NCBI RefSeq assembly: GCF_910592395.1
Contig: NC_088309.1
Coordinates: forward strand, 15,690,599-15,754,598
Length of the DNA stretch: 64,000 nucleotides
Direction: 5' to 3'
Origin: Lineus longissimus
Lineage: Eukaryota > Nemertea > Pilidiophora > Heteronemertea > Lineidae
Part shown: positions 19,250 through 32,470 of the stretch, piece after piece
How the letters are laid out: the number at the start of each line of letters is the position of its first letter
Numbering within the stretch: the stretch's first letter is position 1
Made by a program: the position numbers and the translations under genes
The notes under the pieces: generated by a model
What the model was told of the DNA's origin: nothing
The model's input: only the letters and a program-made list of their open reading frames with translations
Database searches by the model: none

Positions 19250-21054
19250 AGAGCTGTTTACCCCATGGCCATGGGCCATCATTTTTATTTTTCCCAACAT
19301 AAACCAAGATATGAAATCATGTTTCAGACAAGGTGGCAGCAGCAACATCTAACATAATCCTCCAAAATCACCAGAGTATTGAATCACCGATTCAAATACG
19401 AATATAAATATCTTATCTTATTTACGATGTAGACATGTATGTACTGTCTGTACATGATGTCCTGATGATTGATGTTGGCTACATGACACAGACAGACCGC
19501 ATGATGATGAGATAGCATCCCACGACTAGATTTTCGGCACGGTTTATAATCACTACGATACTCACAACGATCTGACATAAGATATCAAAATAAACTTAAC
19601 CGTGATATCAACTATTCGGACTTGATTTATTGACGTCATTTGCAAATTTGACGCAATCTGTTAGTTTAATCGAGCAGCATCAACTTACCTTGCACATGCC
19701 TTCTGAAGATGACGAAATACAGCAGCACCACATGATACGACCAATTGATTTTCGGAAATAAATCCTTTTCAAAATCTGACAATGGATTTAAAAAACCTGT
19801 CAAATAAATAATAAACAATATAAGGAACGTGTTTACAATCCCCGATCACACCCCAAAAAATGTCATCGGTTGACTAACCAAGCACCACTGTTCAATGGAT
19901 TTATAGTTGAATGCGAGGCATTATTTTGACGAAGTTTTTAAAAATATATTTCCTGACCAGAACACGCAAGCTATGCAGGCGGGAATTCTGTTGACGTCAT
20001 TAGCGGGAAATCCCTTCCAATCGGCGGTAATTTATGCGCGGATTTGTGCAATTTAACGAAGCGATTTCAGACAAAAACACCAAATTAACTGGCAACAACG
20101 GTTACCATTGTGATATGTACTATCAAAAACAGCTTGTACTTGCTTACATTCCTCAATCCTGACCACAATTCGGGTGAAATCATCGTATGAAAATATTTAC
20201 CGAAACATGAAGTTTATGCCATGAATGAGCATACTCATTGTCATAGCCTCGTTTACAAGTACGAAGTATTTTCCCGTGAATATTCAAAACTGCTTGGCTC
20301 CTAGCCAGTTAAATATCATGTGACTATACACAAAATAGAACACTTTGATGGAAATTGTAAATCATTTTGTTATCTATCAGGGGAAAACAAGCTGATGATG
20401 ATCAAGTAAATCATTCATGAGAAATCGTTTTGTTGCTGAAGCTTGCATGACGAAGTTAATGCTAAACCTTTTCTTGTGCTCTACTGCGCCACCGTAGTTT
20501 TCTATTTAGACCAGTTATGACGTCATTTCTGGTGATTCCCTACGTTGTCCAATGAGCGCTTTTTAAAATGTGCCATTTGGTATTGTACAGTATGCAATGG
20601 ATTTTTTCAGCGCTGCCAGTTGCCGAACAGAATGCCGTAGCTCCCTCAATTTCCAATCAATTTTCATGGGAGTGACATTATTGTATTGCTTAGAATGTCT
20701 ACTTTTTACTCATGAAAGAATCGTAGAACTAAAACTTACTAGGCGAACAGAATCATGCCAATTCACTGCACATACTGTGGGAATTCTCCACTTCAAAATA
20801 CATCGGCGATGTCATCGCGAACAGATCATGCACTTCCGATATCGTTTTCATAGAAATGTGGCCACATTTTCAAGAACTAATTTCTGAAAGTAGTCCCTAA
20901 AGACCTTATGACTACCACTGAAACGAACTAGTGATAATGTAATGTTTTCGCCCCGGCCGCAACACGGGCCGAAGACAGATTGGGGTGGCTTGGGACACCG
21001 CACCATCCCCCACAAAATTTGGTCAGTGTGTAACTGACCACAATGTTACAGAAT
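19250..21054. other. Interval with no recognised gene
   Basis: Only short ORFs are present (for example 105 codons at 20570-20887, not recognised). The stretch 20940-21050 directly abuts the BEL1 pol end and may be BEL1 3' sequence or the flank of a truncation. Confidence 0.4.
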
Positions 21055-23376
21055 TCAATTCACTAACATAACAGGACCGTCGATGATCGATTCATTCACC
21101 AAGGTGTTTTCTCCATGACAAGTGGCGAAAGTCTGAACTTTCTTCTTTGGAATTTCATCTTGAGCTTGTTCAGAAAACTCCGGTTGATCAATGTTCTTTG
21201 GCGTTGGCCGATCGATTTCTTCCAATTGGAGAAAGTCTGGTCCACAGGTCCAGAAACTGTCGTGAATCCGATCATGAATTGAGGCGCCTCTAGTCGCCAG
21301 GTCCTCTGGATTCTTCTTTCCGGGGACGTGCCTCCATTGCTGGGGACAGGTTTCCTCTTGGATCTCGGCGATTCGATGTGATATGAATGGCTTATAGCGT
21401 CTGGACTGGCCGCGAATCCAAAATACCACGTCCATGCTATCTGTCCAAAACATCAGTGTCGTCAGGCCTAACAACTCCTTGCACTTGATGGCCAGACGCA
21501 ATCCTAGAACAGCACCCATTAGTTCCAAACGAGGAATGCTCACGGATTTCAAAGGCGTAACCCTTGCCTTAGCGATAACGATACGAACTGTAATGGTACC
21601 ATCAGAGTAACAATCCCTGACGTACACTACAGCAGCATACGCAAGACTAGACGCATCCGTGAATGTGTGCAACTCTGAAGTCACGGGTTGTCCTCTGCAA
21701 TAACATCTAGGAACTTCAAACGATTCGACTTGGGGTAGTTCCTCTAGCCATGTACGAACTGACTTCTCTAGCGTGGAAGGGAATGGATCATCCCAACCTA
21801 AGCCCGCTAGCCAGGCCTCTTGTAAAACCATCTTGGCGCGGATAACGTATGGCGCCAAAAGCTGCAGCGGGTCGAAAAGTCTAGCTACCAGACTAAGTGT
21901 GGTTCTTTTGGTGACGATTATCACCTCCACTGTCTTGTGTTTGTACCCGATGACATCCTTCTCGGCGTTCCACAACACTCCTAACGGCTTCTGACATGGG
22001 AGAGCTGACTCCTCCAAGTCTTCTATTCCCGGTGACCGACTCTCCTCTGGAACATCTTTCAAAACCTCAATGTTGTTACTCATCCATTTTCGGATTGCGA
22101 AACCGGCTGTACCAAGCAATTCTGTGAGCTCCCTCCACATAGCTTTGGCAATTGGTACGTGGTCGACGGACGGCAATGCATCGTCCATGTATAGACTTCT
22201 GCGACATGCTTCCGCAGCTAATTGGTACTCCGAGCTGTGTTTCTCCGCATGAGTGCGTATTACCAATTGGGCTAAAAACGGTGACGCCCGATCCCCAAAT
22301 GGTAGTCTGGCGGACTCGAAGGTCTTGGCCTGCCAAAGGATCCGATGGTATCTGCAGTCCACAGGGTCTAGTAGTACCTGGCTGAACATCTCTTTGATGT
22401 CACCCATGAGCGCAATGGCTTCTTGCCTAAATGTGATCAGGATATCTAGTATTTCTTGCTGTAGCTTGGGACCCGGAAGCATCTGGTCATTGAGGCTGGT
22501 TCCAGCGTAAACCGCTGCTCCATCGTAAACAACTCTAACCTTTGTTGTCTCGCGGTCTTCATTTACTACGCCAAAGTGAGGAAGATACCATCCTGGGGTA
22601 TACTTATTCTCATCCAAGATCTCCTTGATATATCCTTTTCTTACGTTATCCTCAAACACATCCTGGTATTGGACTGCCACATTCGGCCGTCTTCTCAAAC
22701 TAGCCTCAAGACTCCTTAACCTTTTCTCGGCTACTGAGCGATTGTCAGGCAACTTAGGTCGATCCTCTTTCCAGGGGATGCTGACTTGGTATCTCCCCTC
22801 CGATCCAATAGATTTCAGTGACTCTGAGGCCTTAGCAGTCGCCAATCTCTCCTCGGGGGTTTCATCCGCTTGGGTTTTCCCTTCAAGGGCGTCGATGTTC
22901 CACAATCGGCGCATTGCCTCATCAGTTTTGATATCACTCGATGTGTCTATTGCGATGGATTGAGCACAGTAAGTTTCCGATGACGATGTCGAGAACTGTG
23001 ACGTCGATGTTAGCGGGCCGACGCAAGTCCAACCTAGTGGCGTTTTGCGGGCCACAGGTTGCCCTGGCTTCCCAAATCTTTCCTCCAAGGTCATGGTTAG
23101 CTCTGGATGGTCCGAACCGATGAGAATGTCGACCTTCGCTCTCCTGCAACCTTGGGGAACTCGATCCCGCTGAGATGACTCCAATTTTCCTGGATTCTGG
23201 TCCAATCGGGTGCTTTTAATCCCTCGTACATCGAGTCGAGCGTGCGAGCTCCAATCGTTGCCCTCATCTCCCCGTCTAGACTTTCTGTGTCGAACGATAC
23301 AGGTCCACTTGGGATGATGCTTTCCGAATTGGTTAACGTGGATAGGATTAGATTTGCATCCTCTATTGGTAGCCCT
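21055..23376 (-). pseudogene. BEL/Pao retrotransposon BEL1: protease, RT, RNase H (frameshifted)
   Basis: Minus-strand pol. The protease reads FLDDGSDSSYIRTDVAKSLG near 23380-23430, followed by YEGLKAPDW and LSGIEFPKV. A frameshift near 23140 then leads to KVDILIGSDHPEL. The open frame to 21055 contains VVYDGAAVYAGTSLNDQM, MGDIKEMFSQV and the RT catalytic motif YMDD (about 22181-22192), a Peptidase_A17-like segment, and an RNase H block starting TFTDASSLAYAAVVY. It ends soon after the RNase H region (PRLELMGAVLGLRLA, WIRGQSRRYKPFISHRIAEI). No integrase follows, so the 3' part is missing. At least two frameshifts inactivate it. Confidence 0.85.
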
Positions 23377-24152
23377 AACGATTTGGCTACATCAGTTCTA
23401 ATGTAGGACGAATCAGATCCATCGTCCAGGAACGCTTGGAGTTTTCGTTGTGTCCTCCTTTTGAGAGTATGTATATGGGTAGAACGCGTAATCCAACCCT
23501 GGTCGGGATCACTTTACCTGAGCTATCAACTCCGAATGCGCTGTTCACCTTGTCGAATTTGGTCGATGATGGAACTGTTGTCGGGTGTAGGCTTCTATGA
23601 TGGGTTTTGGTACACCCTTCCGTGTCACATTTTTTCGTCAATTTGCAGACTCTGCCTTGGTGTCCTATGTACAGACACCTGAAGCAGATCTTGTGCTCTT
23701 TTGCCATTGCCCAACGATCTTGAACTCCTGTAGCGTGCCACTTCTCGCACTTTGCTATCCCGTGTTTACCCCGACAAAGGGGGCAGATGAATGGCGGCTT
23801 TGACGTGGATGATTCTTGTTGGTTGGCGCTGGCAGAATTGGACTTCTGGCTCTTCGATAGTCTAGTTGAGTCGTTTGAACTCGTAGCATGACCCTGACTC
23901 CTATTATGACTTCCCACGCCTTTCTTCCGACGGAAGTCTTCTGACTTTTGACTTTTCAATGGTTCTTTTAGCTCGGCCATCGCAAGTCAAATGGCTACTT
24001 GCTTATCTAGCCATCTCACAAAGGTATCAAGTCCATCTTCTTCTTCAGTAAGTTGGCGGCGATTCTGATACTGTATGAGCAGGGTACTGGGAATCCTCTG
24101 TAGAGTAATTGCGAATAAGGCTGATGGGCCAACTAGTTCGCGTTCCTGGCCA
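23377..24152 (-). pseudogene. BEL1 gag C-terminus with zinc knuckles and start of protease
   Basis: Codons from 24150 read QERELVGPSALFAIT, RIPSTLLIQYQNRRQL and FVRWLDKQVAI, then a TGA, then the Lys/Ser-rich segment from 23980. Two CCHC-type zinc knuckles follow (CPLCRGKHGIAKC and CFRCLYIGHQGRVC), then the protease N-terminus RVLPIYIL, where a frameshift occurs near 23460. The first codon joins in frame to gag codons at 45303 once the CACTA element is removed. Confidence 0.85.
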
Positions 24153-24440
24153 CACTGTTAGAAAAATTCGCAGTAGATTTACAGAAAATGCTTGAAGCCG
24201 AGTCCCTGGAACCTTGATTAATATTACTGGAAGACTTTTTTTTTTACAGAATACCATATTTTCAGAAACATACATTCTGTGTTTTTACAGAAGAGTTGTA
24301 ATACTGTATTGGGCAAAAGTTCTGTAAAAATATGTATGGTTCCTTTTTCTTACAGAAGAAGTGTAATACTGGATAAAGCAAAAGTTCTGTAAAAATACGG
24401 ATGGTTCCAAGGACTCAGCTTCAAGCACTTTCTGTAAATT
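24153..24440. repeat. Left terminal and subterminal repeats of the CACTA element
   Basis: The TIR is followed by an internal inverted pair: 24178-24213 (TTTACAGAAAATGCTTGAAG...) against 24403-24438. Between them several TTTTTACAGAA / TTCTGTAAAAATA words occur. Such clustered motifs are where CACTA transposases usually bind. Confidence 0.75.
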
Positions 24441-24540
24441 AACCAATGACAGGACGCAAGCAACTTCTGTAAATTTTTAGAACATTTATTAAAATTACTG
24501 GTTATCAAAACAAAAATTCTCAATCACAATAACAGATCTC

Positions 24541-26175
24541 TGGGTTTTTTCCACACAAACACAACCTTAGTTCAGTTAAAGGTTTCCAACAAAAGCTGAT
24601 CCGAAACTCAACTACATTTATGGACTCCAACTCAGCAATCCCTGGTCTTAAAGCACCAATATCAAACTTGAATTACTACACTTGAATTATAATTAATGAG
24701 AAAAAATGTGAATAGAAGAACAACCGATTCAAGTACCGGCAGTATTAAGATGACAGAAGCACAGAGTTAGGTATACTCATAAACATCATTTATACAATGT
24801 AGCATGGAACAAAGCCACTCACAAAAATGTATCGACGACTCATCGATGGTAAATTGATTTACCTTCGACGTTACAAGATGTAGCCAAAATCTGTCTAAAA
24901 TGATGACGCTATATTCACTGCCATATTAATGATGATAAATCAACTTAAACCAGTATTATGCACAGTGACTGTGGTGTCAACAGCATAAAACAGCAAAAAA
25001 AGGTCTATGATACACAAACCAAACAGTTGATGGACTATTTCAGTCCATATTTACATGTTTCAAGGACAACCTCCATGTTTATACCTTCAATATGTTCAAG
25101 ATCCATACAGTATGAAATAAACCTGGAAAATAACATCAAAATACTGATTACTCACTGGACTTTCAGTACAGTTCAAATGTATTACAAAGTTTTGAAAAGC
25201 TCATCCCTAAATACACAGGGACATACTATACTTAATCAAAATCAGGGAATGCTAATCCCAAAAACATTCATCAAACCTGAATTACAACATTGAAATCAAA
25301 TACACAGAATTCTCGAGTAGGGAGTCATCCAATGCACGGAAGCCGAATTAAATTGTCTGAGTAGCTTCATGGGTGGTATTGTAGTCTTAGTTCAGTTAAA
25401 GTGAATTCCAAAAGCTGATCTGAAACTCAACTACATGTACATTTATGGACTCCAACTCAGCGATCCCTGGTCTTGAAGCACCAATATCAAACTTATTACT
25501 ACACTAGAATTATAATGAGAAAGAATGTGAATAGAAGAGCAACCGATTCAAGTACCGGCAGTATTAAGATGACAGAAGCAAAGAGTAGGTATACTCATAA
25601 ACATCATTAATAGCATGGAACAAAGCCACTCACAAAAATGTATCGACGACTCGTCGATGGTAAATTTATTTACCTTCGACGTTACAAGATGTAGCCAAAA
25701 TCTGTCTGAAATGATGGTGCTATTCAGCTATATTCACTGCCATATTAATGATGATAAATCAACTTAAACCAGTATTATGCACAGTGACTGTGGTGTCAAC
25801 AGCATAAAACAGCAAAAAAAGGTCTATGATACACAAACCAAACAGTTGATGGACTATTTCAGTCCATCTATACATGTTTCAAGGACAACCTCCATGTATA
25901 TCACTTCAATATGTTCAAGATCCATACAGTATGAAATAAACCTGGAAAATAACATCAAAATACTGATTACTCACTGGACTTTCAGTACAGTTCAAATGTA
26001 TTACAAAGTTTTGAAAAGCTCATCCCTAAATACACAGGGACATACTTAACCAAAATCAGGGAATGCTAATCCCAAAAACATTTATCAAACCTGAATTACA
26101 ACATTGAAATCAAATACACAGAATTCTCGAGTAGGGAGTCATCCAATGCACGGAAGCTGAATTAAATTGTCTGAG
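24541..26175. repeat. Two tandem ~815-bp direct repeats near CACTA left end
   Basis: The blocks beginning CTTAGTTCAGTTAAA at about 24564 and 25388 are highly similar over about 800 bp, with small indels. Both share CCGGCAGTATTAAGATGACAG, CAGTGACTGTGGTGTCAACA and CGAGTAGGGAGTCATCCAAT. No real gene was seen; open stretches in the two copies match each other only because the DNA is duplicated. Confidence 0.9.
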
Positions 26176-26336
26176 TAGCTTCATCACTTGCGAACATCAG
26201 AAGTCACTCCTTGGCATTCCAGTCACTTTCGAATTGCAGCATGGCAGCAAGAAATTTTACTATCTTTGGTGGAATTGGCGTTTTGTACTTCTTGTTTCGG
26301 TTTCTTTCTTTCCGTGGGTTCAGGCCAAAGAATTCT

Positions 26337-27082
26337 CTGAAATAATTGAAAGTACTGTAAGGCGTAATATTGATGCAGGAGAGATGATTTAAAGCACACA
26401 TTGATGTTTGCCAGGTTTTTAGGACATGTTGGTTGCAACAGGTTCAGGCGGATGATTTCTCAAGACAGGAATAGTCTTGTATTGTAATGGTAGTGTAAGG
26501 CAATACGTGAGAGTACTGGACCTTTGCCTTCTGGTGATACGGCCAACCTTCCAGACACAGAGCAACTCATAAACTTACATTTTGAGACTTTCAAAATTAG
26601 CGTGCAAGAAATTGACTGATTTCCTGATTGATATCTTGCTGAACACTTTTGATAATCTCACAGATGGCACCAACCTAAACCATTTATATGGAGGATGATG
26701 GTCACAGAACTTTATTCCTTGCGATCATAAGAAGCTTTCTTTGCCACCAGCAAGGCCTAACTAGTCCCCCCCCACCACACACGTCATGTGAATAGGCGAG
26801 CTTCATTTGACTACCAAACATTTGATTTCTCATTGCATCAAAGGAGAAAACACAGACTGTGTCACCCAATAGATATTGCTAGGCTTGATGTGGCGCATTT
26901 GAAAATAATGACATTGGTGGACCTGCCCATACAAAAATGTCTGCTGGTTCCTATTCACTAGTAATTTAAGTATTACACCAGCTGGCAATGTCAGTGTCAA
27001 TAACCAGTTTCCAATCAATTTCCAAACATTTCCTTTCATCAAAATTCAACTGTACTTGAACCCTAAGACATACAATGCTTAC
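26337..27082. other. Intron of the SAM-domain gene
   Basis: No additional features were recognised between the exons at 26336 and 27083. Confidence 0.5.
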
Positions 27083-28038
27083 CTTTGAAGGAATTCCATC
27101 GTTACTTCAGATTCTTTTGGGTACTTATATGCAAAGGCATAAAATGAGGTGAACAGGGCCACGAGAGCCTCTCTGAAAGTTCTGAGATGGTCGTTTACTA
27201 CCTTCCCGTCAATGACTAGGTAGAATATCAGTCTCCCCTGGAAAACGTCTTCCTTCCGTCCTGGAAAATAAGAAGAATCGGGGTGGCAGTGTCAGAGAAT
27301 AGGTGTGGAAAGAATGACCAGGGCACCACTTTTTTTAAAAAACAAGCCAGAGATTATTGATACCACAGATTGGCTAATCCCAATCAAGTGGACACCAAGA
27401 CTAGTAAAATACCCTTGAAAATGGTCAGATGACATGGACCACAGGGCTCAAAGTTCAATTTTTTACTTAGGAGCACACAGCTCCTTACCTCCAAATTTTA
27501 GGAGCTGAGTTGCAATATTTAGGAGCCGATTTTTTTTACTGCCTGGCGTATTACCTGGGCCTCGAAAAGAAACGTCAACTAATATGCATATGAGGTAAGT
27601 CTTGCCATGATGTTCGTTGAACATATAACAGATGAAGAACAAGACCAAATATATGAAAATAACTGTATTTATTCATCTCATTCTGTATTCCAGAGTAAGA
27701 CTGATTCAAGTTCCTTTTCACATTCCAATAACTGTGAAAGAGGCAAATCGGATAAAATGAACTCACCAAAGAAACAAGTTGTACAATAAAACAGGTCAAA
27801 CCTTGGACTTTAGGTCACTATTCAAATTTCTTGTAATTTACTAACTTACACCTTTTACAGATTTCAGATTCAAGGCAGTCAACAGGTTAAATTGTGAAAT
27901 CTTAAAAATTCTGATAATGTTTATCTACATGTATGTTTCTTCTCTCATACTGTTTACTGTCTTTCTTATTATCTGATTTCCAGATGATTATCCTAGCCAG
28001 AGTGGACACCATGAACCCAGTCAATCAAGATTAACAGT

Positions 28039-31000
28039 TCAATCATCTGATACAGCAATGTTAGTGTCTTCACCAACGCAAACTATTGCTGGCCAGCTGC
28101 GGTACAGATTTGGCCTACGTGGCCCCTGTCCGCTGTTAAACCATTTTCTGATGACAGGCTCGGGATTGAAGTCAGCCAGGCTGCACCCCTCAGAACTTAT
28201 ACGGATTAGATCAGATGTGGTTGAAACATGTAGGCCAGCTCTGTCATCCGATTTAATCCTCCTCTGTGCAGAGAATCCCCTTTCACACTGTGCACTGGAT
28301 ATAGGAATAACCAGCGTTATCTCCACCAAATGCAACATGTTCTAAAATACATGAAAAGAAATATCTATTAGTAAAAATAGAAGAGCATCATGTGCCAGAG
28401 GGCACTGACACCTTTGTCCATGAACTGGCCATTAACCAATGTTTTAACCCTTGAATATTCACCCTGGACCTCGTCTACCTGGCAACCGTTCCTGAAAAGT
28501 AAAAAGAGATGTGTAAAGCAATGATCACTTTGAATAAGAACATTTTCTTGGCACAATGTCAGTGATCCCTTCAGAGACAGAATGACACCAATTTGATTTA
28601 GTAGTACCGTAGTGGTGCAGTATGGAGCTTACCTTTGCAGCAAATCAACAAAGTAGCGTAGCAGGAATTCCATCTCCTCATATCCATAGCTTTCTAGGTC
28701 ATTGACAGCTGATGGCCATGTATCATGGTTGAATACCATGTTGCGACATCTGACAGCAGCTGCTGACTCATCAGTGATGTTGTCGCCAAGAGGCTCCCCT
28801 AACAGGGCAGAGAAGCGATTCCTGATCTCCCGCAGAGCTATGTCGATGGTATTTCGAACCCCAGCTGCCAGCCTTTGATGTCCAAAACCTTCCTCGATCA
28901 GTAGAGCAACGTCACCCTTCAACTTGATTCCCTGAAGAAATATGAAGTTGATTGAAGATGATTGAATATATCAATTATTTTGTATGTCATTTTCAAAATA
29001 ATTAATATCTTTAATCACATGTCAAGGAATAGAAATTATACCAACAAAAGTGTTTTCGATTATCTGACCGTGTTCATACCTGGAATTCTCCCTGCTGAGT
29101 GGCGTCATCATTCAGGAATCTTTCTTTGTTCCCCCTCCTTTTTGGGGTGGTCCTTAGGTCCTCTAATTGCTGGATCGTGTGTTTTACCGCCATTATCGCT
29201 TGCTGAAGAATGAGATCATTTCTCTGCAGCAATAAGCTTAGAGAGGAAATGATCGCAAAAACATCAGCAAGGAAATGGCCGAAAAACACAAAGTCCAGGC
29301 TTACCATTGTCTTGAGAAGCTGAAAGAAATAAACAAAAGATACCTTAATACTTTTGGCACAAGAAGCTATTAATATAATCTCACCGAATATTACTGCCAC
29401 ACCAGTATAACTTGCCTTCTTTGCCCTGCCAGAAATGTCCGCTTTTGGATGAGTGGCTGCCAGATGTTCCATGTGCACATACGTTGCATTGAACTGGCCA
29501 GTTGTGCCCGACTCCTTCATCATGAACACATCAAGTGCACGTTGAACATGGGGCAGCCACCTTGTGCCCTTAACATTTGACACCTGAAAAATGAATTGAA
29601 ATCAATATGTTAAATAATATGAACATCAGGGAGAGCAACTGACGAATCCTACATGTGTGCTAAAAAGCCATTCAAAGACAAGTACTGTACCTTCAAGACT
29701 TTAACCCCAAGCTCTTTGCCAAGCTTTTCCAAATCTCTCTGAGATTTTGTGCTATAATGGTAAGTTTTCCATACCAGGAAGAGTGTGTCGTAGATATCCC
29801 TCACCATCGGGACGTCTCGCTGCAAGACCAGGACAGCCAATTCTAACCTGAAATTGAAAAGGTAATTTGAGCAAGGAGTATTTTGATACAGCAGAGAAGA
29901 CTTCACAGTCAGTGCTGAACAGTTGATTTAACAAACCATACCTGTGCGCCATACAGTGAAATGGGATGACATGCTGTCCTGCCTGTTGCCTCAGCTTTTC
30001 TATCACACCATTCCGGTGTCCAAGGTTCACCGATGCTCCATCTGAGCCCATGCACACCAACTTTTCCTTCCAATCAACATTAGGTTGGGCGTTGTCTTCA
30101 TATCTGGCTAGGTCTTGAAAGGTCTTGTCTGCTGCCTCTAGAACACCTGTGAACATGAGTTGAAATTTCACTATAACAAAAATAATCATTGAGTTGGGCT
30201 AATATTGTTAGTTTCGAATATTGTATAGGCCTAGATGTAGACAGATTGAGTGAAGAGAAATTAGTAACTTCGTTTGTTTTACAACTGCGTGCACCTAGTG
30301 ACTGAGGAGACATGTTTCATTGCTTGTGTTTACGAATGGGTGACCTAGTGTAATCGATCACCTAGTATGGTAACTTAACTTACCTGTTGCATGGGCATCC
30401 TCAACCTCCTGCTGCCCGACCAGTCGATTTACAGGCCATCCCAACTCCAGGATGCGGGCATAGACAATTTCACATTCCTTGTTGCTGACATCTGTTTCAC
30501 CATCAATGATAATCGAGAGGTACCTAACCTTCTTCAACTGGTCATTGAGAATTTCTCTCGTGTGGTCTGCTATAGCCCCCACAAATTCAGCGCATTTGAT
30601 ATCATTATCATATGTTGGGTTAATCGGGAGCCCACATTTCTTATGACATAACAGCCATGGCTTAAACTTAGTGAAGGGTATTTCCTCTTTTGCAATGTTG
30701 TAGGCAATGTTGAACTTAACCTCTAGTTGTTTTTCAACTTCCAGCTGATTGTTGGTGACCTGACGATTGAAAACTTGTGGCAACGCAGCTTTGGATGTCT
30801 TTTTCAGACATGCATCTCTGCACAAAATATGAGCACGACTTATCTTATGCTTGGCCAAGGTATCATGCTTATGGGTGTCGCATCCGGCAGTGGACCCAAG
30901 GTTAGACCTGGCAAGCGCTGGATTAGCACGACAGTCCTTGCAAAACATTAGACCGTCCGTCCCCTTGTCTGCTTCCCACTGGAGCCACGGGAATTCCTTC

Positions 31001-31240
31001 AGCCACTCCTTTCTGAATTTACTATCGTAGTTGACTTTAGTCTTCGCTTTTTTACGGACTGGTTCATTGTCATTGGCATCTGGTGGAGGCCTGGGCGGGC
31101 GGGGCTGGGGGACCATTTCCCTCTCATCTGTAATGGTCTCGGAGTCTGACCCATCCTCCTCCAAATAATCGATGACGATATCTTTATGTGGTATGCCATC
31201 AGGTAGGCTTACTTCACCTACAGCTCTTGCTGGTCTAGTA
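28039..31240 (-). pseudogene. ZNF862-like hAT transposase, multi-exon
   Basis: Exons inferred (minus): 30384-31240, 29942-30146, 29691-29847, 29416-29583 (GC donor), 29080-29319, 28633-28931, one starting at 28491, and 28039-28341. The first carries FRKEWLKEFPWLQW and a Cys/His cluster (FCKDCRANPAL ... GCDTHKHDTLAKHKIS), a TTF/BED-like finger. Later exons have GSDGASVNLG and the terminal exon has SSAQCERGFSAQRRIKSD, the hAT dimerisation signature. An additional 5' exon may lie at about 32475-32560. The start codon was not identified, and the exon at 28491 runs to a stop without a clear donor, so it may be defective. It is a transposase family also known from domesticated vertebrate genes. Confidence 0.75.
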
Positions 31241-31249
31241 CTGTATAAG

Positions 31250-32470
31250 AAAACAAAAGAGACAGCATTATCGCACCGGTAGCCAGTGAATTCTACTTAA
31301 ACAAATTGTGTTTTTCTCAGGATCAAAATCAGCTGAGACATCCCCTGGACATAACAACGATAGATTACACTATGCAAGGAAGGTTCAACTGTACTGTACT
31401 ACAGCAGCTGTACTACAGGGTCTTCCCTGGGATTTCAATGAACAACCATGTCGGATTTTCGCTTGGGTGCGCGTGCGGCAAAATTAAAAAAAAAAAAATG
31501 GTTTTTTTTGCTTTAAATTAAGGCATTCTGACCCCTTTTTCCGTCTTCTGGGGCCCCAGGCATATTTTGCGTTCTGATGGTGACATAACAGTCACTCAGA
31601 ACGTACGTCCTTATCCACAATTTAAAAAAAAAAAAAAATTTTTTTTTTAAAGGATGTCGGACCTAGTGGCGCCCTCTTTAATTGTGACAAGCCGACATGG
31701 TTAAAACAGCCAGGTAGCCTCTGCCCTAAAGGGACACTTCACTCATTTGGAAATTTAGAAATATCCTTAATACATTCAAATTAATTGATATCTGCAATAT
31801 TAGGCGTCAGATTTTTTTTACATCAGCGAACAAAAATTCAAATTTTTTCAATGAGTGGAGTCTCCCTTTAACAGCATCAGCAAGTATTAAAAGTCTGCCT
31901 TATTTTTCAAACGAGACTAATCATTTTTATTTGCCTCAGTAGAGAAGTAATAGGAGTAAGTGAAACAAACGCCGGCCCGTTACGGGTAAGTTCAGTGTAA
32001 AACATTTCGGCGGGAAATCCTGACGACCATGTGCTACCACGCCCTGGTGACATCTTTCCATGTGACAAATCAAACTCTACTAGGCCAATTTTATCTGCAT
32101 AGTTAATATCATATGTTCTAGGCAATGTAGGCCTAATTCAAGGAATACATGTTTGGAAGGGACCCGGGAGAAGCTGAGATTGATGCGCCGACGATTCAAA
32201 AACATTACGTCAAACGGGACGGGGTCATCTCAGTGCAACTCGACTCTGCTCAGTTGTAGTCCAGCTCACGTCACATATCAGATGGGCATGCAATACAAGA
32301 GATAAATGAATGACTAATCAAGAAATACTTAGGGTAAATGCTACTACTGTTGCACACTAACCATGGCAAAAACGAAAGGTTTCGCTGCTGGGGCTTGCGC
32401 TGGCGATCGTCACCAGTGGGCATTGTGTTGACAGCCTCAGGGAGGGGATGAATTATGTTAATGAGTTATG
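31250..32470. other. 5' intron/leader of the hAT gene
   Basis: No protein was recognised. It contains A-rich/T-rich homopolymer stretches near 31485 and 31625 and a possible upstream exon boundary (AAAG-GTAACA on the minus strand) near 32475. Confidence 0.4.

Noticed and set aside
22070-22385. ORFs overlapping the BEL1 RT on other frames
   Set aside because: The RT frame carries the conserved motifs; the others have none.
24958-26049. Two similar plus-strand ORFs (111 and 90 codons) suggesting a duplicated gene
   Set aside because: The similarity is explained by the ~815-bp non-coding tandem duplication; the peptide has no domain, and the reading frame differs in length between copies.
31485-31655. 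A-run and T-run homopolymers as a possible LINE or SINE tail
   Set aside because: No associated element end or target duplication was found; treated as low-complexity sequence in the hAT leader.
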